Shown: positions 44,455 through 56,810, counted from the first letter of the stretch. The stretch: 64,000 nt of DNA from Deuterostichococcus epilithicus (GCA_033439295.1 JAVTLE010000011.1:1116082-1180081), one strand, 5' to 3'. The notes: a model not told the origin generated them from the sequence alone. Numbers and translations: made by a program.

Positions 44455-47400
44455 CTAGTCGTACAGCACTACCATCGCTGGCATGCTGCAAGTGAAAGGT
44501 GGCATGTGCAGACATCATGCAGAGTTACGGCGCCGGCCGGCATTGCCTGCGCATCACAGTGCACCCCAGCTCAGATGTCCAGCCAGCATTGACTTCTTGG
44601 AAGCGTATGCATCTGCCAGTGAACGGCTGCATGTGGGTGCAGTAGGCATGACGTCAGCGTTGGCGACACATGTCTTTTTTCACCCTCGCCACAGTGCTTG
44701 CTTACCAGTAGAAGTCGTCAGATCGCTGGCAGGCGAACGTCTGGCCGTTTGACGACGTGCAGCAGCTGCCCGTGATGGGCCTGTTAGCGCCGGCAGAAGA
44801 GGATTTTCCACCGCACTGACCTGAAGTAGCACATGAAGGTTTGTGCGAAGACCAGTGGCATACCAGATCTAATCAAGCAGCACTCTGCAGCCGACATCCC
44901 ACAAGCAGAAGCGCGGCGATGCAATTCCGATGCAATGCCATCGTGGACCATGCCTTCACAAATATTGGACACAGGCACAAGGCCATGAGCCGGAACAAGC
45001 AGTCGCAGGCAAGTGGACACCGCAAGACCAACTCGCTGCGCAAATGGGTTTGAGCGCCTGCTCGCTCACCGTATGGCCCTATGCGAACGGAGCAGGAGCC
45101 GCCGCCGGCCGGAGTTGGAGTCGGCGAGCGGGTTGGCGATGCAGTCGGCGAGCGGGTCGGCGAGCGGGTCGGCGACGGCGAGCATGTTGGCGAAGGCGTA
45201 GGCGGTGGTGCCTGCAGAAACATGCAATACGCTGTAGCCGGACCTGCTGAAGCTCCTTTTTACAGCTGTCGAAGCTTTGCGAAGCAGCGCTGTAGCTGTG
45301 TACAGCATTCACTACTACGGCACGGTAAGGCACAGCGCGGTCGAGCATGGGGAGGGGCATGATACTGAGCATTTGCAAATGTAGCGAAATGGCGTTCATC
45401 ACAGGGAACACCAATGCGAGGTATATATCTTGCCTTCATTGGCGCAGGCGTTGGCGATCGCACAGGTGTGCACTGCCTGCACGAACAGAAGCTCAGGACA
45501 ATTTCAATTTCATGAGCACATCGCCTCCACGAGAGCAGATGTGCATTGTCGTGATGACAGCAGATTTGACAACAGCAGCTGCTGGTTTTCCCGCAACTAC
45601 CAAGAAGCCTGCTGCGCCATGCTGGGGCTAATCAGCGAGCAGGAGGGACATTGTCATTGACAGCGGCACCAGCGCACCAGTAATATTGGCTGCTCCGGAC
45701 ACAGGTGAAGGAGCAAGAGGCATTGGAGGTACAGCAGCTGCCGTCGATCTGCTCGTCTGCGCCAGCTGGAGTGCTGATGCCTCCGCATGCTCCTGCACGT
45801 GACACAATGGCAATCAAACAATGCATCATGCAGGTCGGCGGCCTGGCGCCTCACCCCGTGCCACAAGCTCAACAATGCGGACAGCAGCGCCTGCCAAGTG
45901 AACGCACGACTACGAGGCTGATCACCGTAGGGGGAGATGCGCTTGGTGCACGAAGATGAGGAAGGTGCCGGCGTGGGAGATGAGGGACCCCTGGGTGTGT
46001 TGGTGGGGGTAGATGTGGGGCTGGCCGTCGGGCTGCGAGTGGGTGCGGCCGTGGGGCTGGATGTTGGGCTGCGCGTTGGTCCGCGAGTGGGTGCGGCAGT
46101 TGGGCCTGAGGTCGGAGAGGTCGTCGGCGAAGATGTCGGGGTGCCGCCAGTGGCGCACCGGCGGTACCAGGGCACCAATCCGACGGTCTCCAGATACCGC
46201 ACCTACATGTGAAGCGCAGCCGACGGCCATCTTGAGGATAATGCTCTGGACATGATCACACCCGCCAGCCCACAGACCGCACCCGGGTCTAGGGGAACTT
46301 TCAGGGACAGCCTGCTCATGAGGGCGGTGCTGCCGCTCATACCGCAGGGACTGTGATCATACACCATTGCAGGCTTGCCTTCTCGAAGATGACCGTCTCC
46401 CAATCGTCTTTCACGAGTCCGCCGGTGTCACCCGAGTTTGCCTGTGTGCAAGATCGCATGTTGATGCCTGGCCTTGGATGCAGTGATGATCACGTCATCC
46501 TTCCCAGTGGTAGCCTCACTGGAAATATCGGTAAGGCCGACAGGGCAGACGGTGGCAAAAGCGGACATGCAGATATTCAGCTGCTTCAAAAGAGGCGGCG
46601 GGAGCGCACGTTCCATGACCAATATGCCCAGTTGCTCTTTGTCTTTCCTCCCTCCAGGTTATTCATATACGCCGCGATGTCTCGCATGCTCTATGGTGCA
46701 AGAGAACATGATGTTGGTAAAAGTTTCTCTTCGACATCCAATCAACAGCAGCTGTCAAGAGCGCTGCGCATGCGCAGCCGGCAAAAGCACCTGGATGTCA
46801 TTCTTGATGCAGGTCTGCAGGTCCTGTGCGTAGCTCGGACAATATGGCTTAATGGCGGGATCCGAGAACCTGCTGCCGCTCTCTCCTGTGCAACGTGGAA
46901 CCGCACAAGTCGTTCGCATTCCAAAAGACAGACAAACGACAACGCGCTAAGTAACAACACACCATTTTCTGATGGTTTGCATACAAGCAAGTAATTGGCA
47001 GGCAGACCGTGGACTGGCCAGGTTGCGAGATAACCACACCCAAAAAGATGGGAAATTTCTGAGTAATCCCGCCCGATGTAAAGCCCTACGAAGTAATGCC
47101 ATTCTCAGAGCTGTCTGCCTGTACAAGTCAGCCGCAGACCAAACCGCCAGGTATGCCCGCACCGGCACAAAACTGCAGACAACGCGCAAGAGGTCACCTT
47201 GGTGCGCAGATAGCCGAATGAGGAGTCGAGGCGCTTGTCCAGGCCCGGGCTCGTTGCAGAGGACAGGGAAGCTTTCGTCACTGACGGCGGATAGACATGC
47301 GGCGAGATGATTACATTGCCTGCACAGGCAGCGGGTCGGGGTCCGGACGCAGTCAGGTGCTGCGGCCGAAATTCACGGCGGATGGCGCAGGCATTCATCG

Positions 47401-49925
47401 AAGACTATTAGTACAACAGTTTGCATGGGTAGCGCTCGCCATTTGCATGTGCACTCCACACCTCTGTACGGCTTCGTCAGCAGGGACTTGAAGAACGGGT
47501 TTGGGTCCGAGCGTGCGCCCGATGCGGCGGAGCTAGTGTCAAAGCCGTCGCCATACTGGACAGATTCACGTCCGAATCACGCAGCGCACAGTCAGATAAC
47601 CCATGCTGTAGTGGTATGAATGCTACCACCGTCGCAATATCACTGAGTTGGGCAGGCTGGCACAGGACGCGGGACAGAAGTCGAGCGCACATTTGCGCCC
47701 AGGCCGGTTTGTCCAGTGCCCTCAATGGCGAAGAGTGAGTCTGCGTGCAGGCACACAGCAAGCAAGTAGTAGTGATGCTGCAGGCACATGTCTCAGCCCA
47801 CAGCAAAAGTTCAGAAGTCACATCCTACCCGAATTGATGGCGTAAATGTCGTCCATGATGCTCAAGTATATGGGACTGACATCTGACCATGTAAGGGTGC
47901 GGGCGTCAGGCTCCTGCGTATACATTGTATATTTTCTCAATTGTTGTAAGGGTCAGACTGGATGTCTTTTGCGAGGGTTTTGTGGTTCTGCACCCACACA
48001 CGTTCAATATGTCGTATATGGTCCGTGCTTTGCTGTAAGGGTCAGACTGGATGTCTTTTGCGAGGTTTTTGTAGTTCTGCAGCCAGACACGCGCCAGCGG
48101 CTAAGCTGCCATATTGAGCTATGCGGGGAAAAGCAATACTTTCACATTGAGCTTGCCATCTCATACCGTCTGGAACGAGCTCTGTTTCACTGTGTTGTCT
48201 TCCGTATGGTTGTCGATAATTACCTGTTTGAAGTGACAGAGGCAATAAATCACTACCATCATGAGCTGCTAGCTCAGCACTTGCGCCAGACATGCGGTCA
48301 GGATGATGCGATAAGCACTCACATAGAAGCCGTTGCGGGCCAAGAAGCTGATGGTCCACAGAAATCGGGCATAAGTCGTCGACTGAGTGAAATAGGCATT
48401 ACACCTCCCCGTGGTTGGGCCAGCAGGCTTTGGCGGCAGTGCGCCAACAGGCTCGGCTGGCAGTGTCACATCCGGGCTGCAGCCTTCAACCATCACCGAG
48501 CGTGCATGTCACCAAGAGAGGTGCCATGGATGACATGCTTGATGGAAATTGCTTCGAGCGGAGGTGGCTGCGCCCAGATTGGCGCGCAATTGCCAGTGTG
48601 TGTAGCTGCAGGCACGATCTTGGCCGGGCAGCGCAGAGCCTGATGAGTGCATGCACAGTGCGAAACGAGAGTGGCAGCAAAGCTTTCTGCGCTGAAGCGA
48701 CTTGATTCAGAGCTGGCAGAGTCCCCAGCGATGCAGGGTTAGGCGGGCTCACTGGAGGGCACATTGGCGCTGGGGTCCTCTGTATTGTTCAGCAGATCGT
48801 CCCCGGAGATTTTGGGGCAATCGGACCGGCTGCGGACGACAGGCGTCTTCCCGAACAGGTCCGTGAAGCTGTGCTTGCAGGGCAACGCAGTGTTGTGACG
48901 TTTGTTGACCAGATTGTCACACGACACATGGTCACAGGGTGCATGGGGGGCCCCCTTATCGCATGCATCGGATCAATGCCGAACAATAATGCAGAAGCAT
49001 TATTCTTACAAAACGCAAAGGTGGCACCTGAAGGGCAGCCGCACAGCGTTGAAGCCTAAGAGCTTCATGCGGCGCACCACGTTGACAATGTCCTGAGTGA
49101 GCGCCGTCGAGCCCTGCCATAGCACAATGCGTGAGAACCTCGATGGGAATGAGGAAGGACTGCCTGCCAGCAGAGTATAGTTTTCTAGCAGCCTCTAGCG
49201 AACTTGCATCAGCAAGGATGCAGGATACATGCGCAGTGTGCGTGGTGCAGCGGTGATTGGCCGCGCACCGCATACAGGCCGTCGGGGGACGTGGCCCCAT
49301 TATTGAAGCCAAACCAATTCAGCCCGCGCAGAGCCACTTGTTCGGACCCGGAGCAAAGGCTCACCCCTATAGCAGCAGGTGTTGTCTCAGCAACTAAGCG
49401 GCGAGGAAATGCGCAGCGCGGCATTGTTTTTAGACCGCGACCCCTCGTGCTGAAGGTTCCTCCTGCAGGGCTAGCATATCTCACTCACCGTTGCTGCAGA
49501 TTGTGATCGGGGTGGGCGCATAGTCAGGGTCTGGCAGGTCCGCAGGATCGGCCTGCAGGAGGTCACGCCGCCAGGATGGGTCCTGCAGCAGCGGACAGAC
49601 TGAGCAGCAGGAGTGGATCTTGTTAGAAGTAACTTTCCTGATGAGCGACAGGCTGTGAAACCTCTTTGTCGATGTTCTCAGCTGGAGAATTCTTGAATGA
49701 TGTGCGGGTCAGACCGTGACGTCATCACCCGACGAGTCATGATATGACAGCCATCGATCAGTTTGAAACTGTGCTATGCATTGCTGCATCCTACAGGCTG
49801 CTGGTCAGCAAGGTCAGTTCCTCGCTGATGACCACGAACATTTATACCTGATCAGCAGCTCGACCGGCTACGAAGCAGGCTGTCGAGGCGATCAAGATTG
49901 CTGCCACAACTGCGCACCGACCCAT
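44455..49925 (-). CDS. Secreted GH5 glycoside hydrolase with two SPT linkers and two CBM1-like modules
   Basis: Predicted extracellular endo-beta-glucanase-type enzyme. Exon 1 (ATG at 49925) is a clear signal peptide, beginning MGRCAVVAAILIASTACF. GH5 signatures follow: LRGLNWFGFNNG near 49320, MKLLGFNAVRLPF near 49060, SFTDLFGKTP near 48850, TYARFLWTISFLARNGFY near 48400, VIIDNHTEDN near 48215. The acid/base motif LNEPD is formed across a splice near 48010/47905. IYLSIMDDIYAI, FAIEGTGQT, NVIISPHVYPPSVT near 47310, a candidate nucleophile in GESGS near 46900, WAYWSWN near 46610 and LETVGLVPWY near 46180 complete the barrel. Then come an SPT-rich linker (46155-45950), a CBM1-like module (SPYG/ACGG ... 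GSCC ... QYYWC), a second SPT linker (45222-45092) and a second module (GPYG/QCGG ... GSCC ... DDFYC). The stop is at 44455. About 18 exons. An intron holds a copy of one catalytic exon. Confidence 0.85.
45092..45222 (-). repeat. SPT/RSPT-rich linker repeat 2
   Basis: Coding repeat of SPT, RSPT and ASPT units between the two CBM1-like modules of the GH5 enzyme; an extended, probably O-glycosylated linker. Confidence 0.8.
45950..46155 (-). repeat. SPT/APT-rich linker repeat 1
   Basis: Coding repeat of four-residue units such as TSPT, AAPT and RSPT directly after the GH5 barrel, leading into the first CBM1-like module. Confidence 0.85.
47946..48002 (-). repeat. Intronic copy of a GH5 exon segment
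   Basis: A 57-nt near-copy of 48035-48091, 89 bp away; the first 31 nt on the plus strand are identical. The exon reads VWLQNYKNLAKDIQSDPY; the copy reads VWVQNHKTLAKDIQSDPY and then hits a stop. It lies in the intron between the DILN exon and the EPD exon. Confidence 0.95.
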
Positions 49926-50499
49926 GGTTGCCGCCGATCAGCTGATTTCTGCTCAATCTCTTCGGAAACACCGCCGAAATTTCCGCTGAAGTAAAACCAC
50001 CCTCCCCACCCCGCGCAGGGATGTGCCAGCGGAAGCAGGAGGTTGTCATCTCGGTAGACATCGTGGGCACGAATTTGCTCGGACAATGCCGGGGTTATAT
50101 CCCCTCCATCTCTAGCGACTTCCCACGCCTAATTAATCGCGGGGGTCAGCACCAAGGTCCCATTACATGGCGGTTCATGAATGGGGCACTGCGCACTGGG
50201 GCACCTGCCCGTCCCACAGCTGAACCTGTCCCGAATGCGCGACTAGCGTGACATGCCAGGCGTCGTAAATTAGGAGACAAACAACGGCAATGTCGGGCCA
50301 CGTTGACAAGCCTGCATCTGTACACACAGGTAGCAATCCTAGCCCTGGCTCAGCGCCTTCTGCACCCACAACCTACCACCCCACTTTGCCAAAACAGGCA
50401 GTTTACAAGCCTGCGGCAAAAGGCGCCAACAGGTTCTGCGCCTGCAGCGCAAACATCGGTCGGGAGTGAGTTCGCAGACGAAAGGAGCGGAAAAAACAA
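49926..50499. other. Intergenic region, GH5 5' flank
   Basis: About 570 bp between the SPX-RING stop and the GH5 signal-peptide ATG, both on the minus strand. Likely the GH5 promoter. No coding segment recognised. Confidence 0.4.
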
Positions 50500-53400
50500 C
50501 TAAGTCATGGGGAACCAGCTATCCACAGAACACTGTAAGCTGTCCTCTAACCTGCACACCTTGTCATACCACTCCGGCCGGTTCTGATGGTGCTTCCTTT
50601 GCACCGACTCCTTAGCTCGCTGCTTAACCTCCGCGGGGTACCTGTGTGATGGTGGGTAGTGCCTCAAAGGCGCCATTTGGGATGCAGCCATTCCTCTCCA
50701 TTCCCTTATGCATCAGCATGCACCGCAGGGCCTTCCCGCTGCGCCCACTGGCCTGGGCAGTGCAGTCCCATGTGGGGCAACAAATGGCTGCATGACAATC
50801 GCGGAGCTGTGGCGAGTCATGGCAGGCTCAACTTAGGATGAACCCACGTGCGCCACCAGTCTACATCTCCGTTCGTGAGAGTGGACGGCGATGCCGCACC
50901 TGCGGGCGATGGCGGTGCCCAGTTTCTTCATGACCATGGCGCCGGGGTACACGCCAGTCTGGCGGCACTGCGGGCACGCGGCCGTGGGCGGCGCCTGCGC
51001 CAGCACCGCCTTCAGCGAGCCATACAGCTGGGACAGGCCTGCGCAGTGGATGCGGCACTTTTACGTGTCACACTTCGCAGTCACTCTGCAGACGTAGTGA
51101 GGACGCCCTTGGACAGCGTCTGGGGTGAATTCGAAGAAATTCGCGGGTTCGATGATGCAGCTCTGAACGAGGGGCAAAGGGTGTGCCGGTCGTGTCGGAG
51201 CCTTGGCAAGGCATCATGAAGGGCGACAGGTGAAGTCGTGAGGGCGCTGCACTGCATGGGGAGGGAATCTTAGGCACTGCGACGTCCGCTTACCGGCGGC
51301 CTGCAGCGCGCACTCTGTGCACGCCTTGTGCCCGCACGTCAGCCCCAGCGGCATGTACATAGGCTCCTGCGTGTCAAGGTGATTATAGCATCGGGTCTTA
51401 TATCTCTATCGGGGCTGCTCGAGAAGCCAGGCAATTTTGCGCCTTAGAGATTCTCAGACATGTCGTGTGGTCACAGCGTCAGTTGCGCTGACGGCACTCG
51501 TTGCATGCGAGTCTTTCTAGGCCCGCGCCGGACTGTGGATGGACTGTGAACAGCAGCATGCAGTGGGTTCCGCACCAGGCAGATGGGGCAGATCATACTC
51601 TCGTCTCGCAGCTCCGTCTCGGACGGTGAAAGCTCTGTCAGCGGCAGGCTCGCCTCCGCGGCCGCCTGTGCGGCCGCCCCTCGGTCGCCCTCGGGCGTCG
51701 CAGAGGCATCCTCCATCTCCGATTCCGGGCTGGACACCACTGCCTGTGTTACGGAGTTCGCAGATGTCAACGTTCTGCACGGCACCGCCGACATGTGCAT
51801 GCCTCAGCAGGCCAAGGCGCATGCAACCACTGTACAACAGGAAATGATTTGCCGCCTGCACAGCACAGATGCTCGTTCCTATGTCATGCCAGCTTTGCAG
51901 AGCCGGTGCACATGAGCAGCTGGCGCCTGTGTGGAGCCCAGTCGCCGGCACGGATCGCACCTGGTGCGCATCGCCCGTGGCGCCTTCTAGCGCGGCGGCG
52001 GGGCTGTCGGCGGCGGCGCCTGGGCTGACGGCGCGCCGGCCCCGCGTCTCACGTGCTGCCTGCCGGGTGAGCTGCTCCTCCAGGGCTTTCAGCTCGTCCA
52101 TGAGCGGCGAGTGCAGGAAGGAGCCCCACTTCAGATTGCCCGCGTCCCAGCACGCCTGCAAGTTTCGCCGCAGCGGGATTTCTAGCGCAGGCATTCGATT
52201 CACATGTGAACGCATGCGAGGTGCACGAGGACTGCCGTGCGGGCACTGAGCGCGCCAGCCGAGTGGCTGAGCGGTCCACAGTGTGGCGCGGTGACAAGCA
52301 AGCTGCACAAACCTCGGGGCTGTGTCAACCTGCATGTACTTCCAAGCACAGATCGTGCTGTGAAGCTCTGGGTGTTCTTCCTGTACCGTGGCTGGCGTGC
52401 TGCAGACTGCATGATGTTCACATCAACCATGCACCTGCAGGAAGCGGCTGCCGGCGGAGCCGCCGCAGTACTTGTCGTGCTTCTTGGCAATCTTGCGCAG
52501 ACCTGCCGCGTTGATCACAGCGTACTGCCGGCACCACGCCGAAGCTGCCGCCAGCTCGGCTGCCTGCAGGACTGAGCAGTGAGCCATCAGGGACTTTGGG
52601 ACGACTGCGCCAGAGACTGGTGTTTGGAACCCAGTGCCTTGATGCGCTGTGGATAGTTTTGGGCAAGCGAGTGACGGCAAGATGGCACAATTTGACCAAA
52701 CCTCCCAGCAGAGCTTGCCAGCATGCCCAGCCGCTACACCGCCGTGGCATTCAAGGCGATAGCGGCATCTCACCGACAGCTCGTCCAGCGGCTTGGGCTT
52801 CTTAAGAAAGCTGAGGCAACTGACCGCCGCGTGCCGCTGATGGCTCTTGCTTGCCGCCATGACCTCCATCGCCGCCCTCTCAAAGTTCCTGAGGCCACGA
52901 TGGTCAGGACAGCTGAGGACACACACGTCTGCGCCGCCAACATGCATGTTGCAGTCCCAGGCTGCACATGATGCCGGCCGTCCAGGTGCCGGCTGCTGTC
53001 CGTCTCACTATTGAGCTCCGATGCCGGTGCATCCTGAGCAGCTTCAGCACAGCGTCTGAGCAGCGGCCATGCGGGCAGTCCGGCAACGGTGCTTGCAAAT
53101 TGCCACACCTGTTGACGGTCTGCACCTCCTTCTCCAGCTGCTTGAAGAAGCGCGCGTCGTTTGCCTCCATCTGGTCTATCGTGCAGCCGTTTGCGTCGTT
53201 CCTGCGGTTCGCGTTGCGAGATGTTGCTGAGAGTTGCATAGCCAGCCCCGGCTGCCTCAAGCGCACCCAGGTGCCCCCCGGGCAGGTGTCCACTGACAGA
53301 AGTTGCAAGGTTTTGGCACAATGCCGCACCTGCACTGCTTGATTAGCTTCTTGAGCTGCTTATATCTGCGACATGATGTACATCTCGGAAGAAGGTTGCA

Positions 53401-53555
53401 ATTTACTTGAGATAGCGTTCACTGTGGCTGCTTACAAACACCAAGCGCACAAAATCTGCAGCGGCATGCTCAGCATGTGCTCACCGGATGAACTTCCCGC
53501 GCCACTGCACTGCACAGTTCTGCTCCAGGTTGCTGAGCTGCCGTGCGAACTTCAT
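50500..53555 (-). CDS. SPX-RING E3 ubiquitin ligase (NLA/BAH1-like)
   Basis: In land plants this architecture (NITROGEN LIMITATION ADAPTATION) ubiquitinates phosphate and nitrate transporters, with SPX sensing inositol pyrophosphates. The ATG at 53555 starts MKFARQLSNLEQNC, a canonical SPX start. The next exon (near 53370) reads YKQLKKLIKQC, the Lys-rich helix. FFKQLEKEVQTVN lies near 53140, and GLRKIAKKHDKYCGG near 52475-52500 supplies the second basic cluster, so the ligand-binding lysines look intact. After a spacer (CWDAGNLKWG near 52150; an acidic Ala/Ser-rich stretch near 51600-51760) the RING is split over exons: MICPICLV near 51585, GLTCGHKACTECA near 51320-51350 and ACPQCRQTGVYPGAMV near 50950. 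The C-terminal tail has RRYPAEVKQRAKE near 50635 and ends at 50500. Full length for the family. Likely role: phosphate or nitrate homeostasis (inference by family). Confidence 0.9.
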
Positions 53556-54299
53556 GGCCGGCCCCACTGCTTGCTGCCAAACACTTGACCTAGCGCCAAC
53601 GCATTCGCGCCGCCATGCCCCTGTGCCCCCGGCGCAGGCAGTGAGCTCTGGCTGTAAACGTCCCGCGTCGGCGGCAGCGGGCGCACACCGGTGCTCAAGG
53701 TTGCCGCTGCAAGGCCAAGGCACGCAAGACATTGGCCATGGCAGCAAGCGTGACCGCTGAATATGACTGCAGTACAAACGGCATATGCGATCTCGGCGAC
53801 CGCTGTCCCTGTCGCATATGGCTGTATCGCACCTGTGAGAATCAACGACCGGGGGGGAACAGAACGACCGCTTCAGGACAGCGTCTCTAGCTGCGTACAG
53901 GTGCGATGTTGACCCGCAAATCGCTGGTCAGCGACGTGCTAATGACCTGCAGTTCCGCGATGGGGTGCAACAACACAATGCTGAGATGACTATAGAAGAC
54001 AACAAACGCTCAGCCAAAGGCAAACGCGTCGGCCAGCATCGTGATTCTGCGCATGTGAGCACAGCACATGCACGGTGATCGCAGATGACCAGTTTGGATA
54101 CGCAGTACCAGTCGGCAACTTTTCGCCTGATACACTCTGCTCGACTGCTGACGGTCAAGAGCTTACTGCACCGCTTCGCGATGATGAAAAGGTGCTGCCA
54201 CCCGACCCTGCAAGCCCAAGTGCGAGATCACGAAGGCCATCAGACGCTCATTCAGTATCTTACAGCGGCAGCATGTCGAATGAAATGATAGCTTGAGAT
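53556..54299. other. Divergent intergenic region
   Basis: About 740 bp between the starts of the SPX-RING gene and the DoxX/SURF4-like gene; presumed promoters for both. I see no coding segment. No P1BS-type phosphate-response motif was noticed by eye. Confidence 0.35.
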
Positions 54300-56517
54300 A
54301 TGGCGCAGCAGAGCCGACACATCGTCCAGCAAGTCCGCACGGCGCTGCCTGCCAACTTGCCGCAGCTTGACGAGTCTGCGCTTAAACGCTTGAAAAGACA
54401 GGCGCTCGACGCAGCCAAGCAACTGCAGGAGCAGGTGGCGATGATCAGCGTGCTGCCTGTATGGCCTGGGACATGTCAGCGAGGTTTGGATTGACACCTC
54501 AAGCCTCTCAAGCATCAGCTACGGTGTCGCAGGCAGTCCAGACAGCCACGGCATCGGCCCAGCATGCCAATGCCGTCGCAAAGGATGTCGCCAGCTCCAA
54601 GAGCGCACAGGAGGCCGGCACCAAGCTGCGGGTCGTGTGGCAGCAGATCGACAGCAGCTACCTTGCCGCCACTGCCAGAGTGCTGGTAGGCGATGGGGAC
54701 ATCTGAATAGCTGCCGAATCCATCCGCAGCGGCAGGAAATAACTTCCGCAGTTGACACTGTGTCTGTGCGTCTGCAGATATGTACATACTTCCTCAACAG
54801 GTGCTACGAAGACGTGGAGGCATGGAGGTACCTCCCTGGCCTCATCGCTGCCCAATCGTTCCTTATCGAACTAACTGTTTTTGCCCAAAACTTGCGCCGA
54901 GACTCAGCGCAATGAGGCTTGCAGCCTATGCTGCCATGCAGGGAAAACAACACTCCAGAGATGCAGATGCAGTGGGCGCAGTATCCCAACAGCATTTTCC
55001 GCAAGCCGAGCTTCCCGTGGACAGAGGTGCTGGTGCTCGTGCCCTGCGCCTGCGCAGCAGCAGCAGGCATCAAGGTGCCCAACGCATGGTGCAGCACCCG
55101 CCTCCACAACGTCCGCAATCAGCACCTGCCTCCTTCGCGTCTGCAACCAGCACTGACCTGCCGCTCGTGGGACACCGTGCACCGTGGGGCGCTGTGGTGG
55201 TGAGCAAGAGGCCGATTCGCATATGCACCCGTGCAGGTTCCGTGGACGGCGACGGCGCTGGTGGCAGACATGATCTACGACAGCTGGTCGCTCATCCTCA
55301 CTCAGCTGTGAGTGCGAGCGCCCAAGGAAAATGCCTCAGCCTGCTCGGCTCGCCTGCACGGCAGCCCTCCTAACCAGGCCATCAGCACTGGAGCCAGGGA
55401 ACACGCGGCAGCATGCCGCGCCAAGACCTGCTGCCGCCAAACGCTGCCTCAGCCCCTTGCAATTTCTTGATGCGCGCAGCGTGTTGCTGCTGATCTGGGG
55501 TCAGCAGCCGGGTGAGCTGGTCGTGAAGAAGCTCGCGATGTTTGGCTGCGCGGCGCTGGTGTACGCGCACGCGGTGAAGAACAAGATACAGCCAAACAGC
55601 TACGCAGGTGAACACCACAACTTGAACGATGGACTGTTCCATTCGCGGCTGCACAGCGGTCATCGCTCGCTGTGGAGCTGGCAGTTGATGACCGGCAGAG
55701 GACCGATTCGATACCGAATCCTTCATGCACTGCGCAGGCCTGCTGCTGAGGGGCAACGACAGAAAGGCGGTGGGGCGCGGCAAGTCGCTGGTCCTGCTGC
55801 TGGGGCGGCTGGCCATGGCGTCCCTGTTCATCTTCGTCGGCATCACGCAGATCCAGCGCGTCCTCGCCCGTGACTGGGTGATGCACGTGCAGGTGACTCC
55901 CCCCTGCGTGCTGGCGTGGTCTCCTGTGCATTTGGGTCTCAGCATCCCCTTGCTGCTGGTCGACTACCTACGTCTGTATCCTTCTGCTTGCACAACGGCT
56001 TCTGCTGCGACAGGTGTCGAGCGCGTATCGCACTTTTTCATTTCCCGACTCCCCTGACACAACATCTGGCCGGCGCTGCAGCATGACATTCAGGTGCCAG
56101 ATGCGATCCGGCGTGATGGCCACGACAACAACTGGCTGCTCGTTGAGTTCCTGCTGGCGCTGCCCTTCGCGGTTGGCCTCAAGACGGAGGTCGTGTCGCG
56201 GCTGCTTGCGGCGACCATGGCGGCCGAGGCGGTCACCTGCTGGAACTTCCTGCTCAGCTGGCCCACGTGGTGAGGCACCTCCAAAGAAGAGGGAATAGCG
56301 ACGAAGCTGATGGTAACCTATTCAGCCAGAGAGAGCAGAAAGAAAATGACTGTGACACTACTGACAGGGGTGCTGATCGCTTCGATGCAGGCAGGTCCGA
56401 TCGCATGTCAGGTCGCATTTCTTCACCAACGTTGGCGTGGCCGGCGGCCTGCTACTCCTGCAGACATTCGGCCCAGGCATTTACAGTGTCGATGAAATCC
56501 TGAAGGTGCAGGAGTAA
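54300..56517 (+). CDS. DoxX/SURF4-like multi-pass membrane protein with N-terminal helical region
   Basis: The ATG at 54300 begins an Ala/Gln-rich, probably coiled N-terminal region (ALPANLPQLDESALKRLKRQ; exon 2 starts at the acceptor near 54530 with AVQTATASAQHANAVAKD). Later exons are membrane segments: ATALVADMIYDSWSLILTQL near 55260, KKLAMFGCAALVYAHAVKNK near 55530, LVLLLGRLAMASLFIFVGIT near 55790-55845, then NNWLLVEFLLALPFAVGLKT near 56130 and AATMAAEAVTCWNFLL near 56215. The last exon has NVGVAGGLLLLQTFGPGIYS near 56425-56485 and ends EILKVQE. The C-terminal GGLLLL segment and the LGRLxMxxLFxxxGxxQ start recall the DoxX/SURF4 fold. Exons between 54780 and 55220 are uncertain, and the N-terminal part could be a separate gene. 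Role unknown. Confidence 0.55.
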
Positions 56518-56810
56518 ACTGATACTGATCTTCTGGTTGTTTTGCCCATGTACACGTGTTCGGGCACTGATGAAAGTTCTATGTGCCATGCAGGCTAAGA
56601 AGGCCAACTGAGGAAGTTGCTGGCAGGGACATTGCCGCCAAGGAGTTGCCGTTGGTGAACAACATGCAAGACTGCCTCAGCTCAACGGTCCACTGTGGTT
56701 TGTAGTCACCCCTAGAATACGTGATGTTGTTGAAGTTCCAGAGTTCCAGATGAGTGTGCTCGTAGGGAGTTGCCGGGTCTTCAAGAACACAATACAATGT
56801 GACAACACAA

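Noticed and set aside
45430-45660. Cys-containing plus-strand frame of 76 codons
   Set aside because: It falls in a GH5 intron on the other strand; the Cys spacing suggested another CBM, but it is in the wrong orientation and lacks the CGG start.
45092-46155. SPT-rich stretches as tandem-repeat DNA or a mobile element
   Set aside because: They are in frame between a GH5 barrel and CBM1-like modules and behave as coding linkers.
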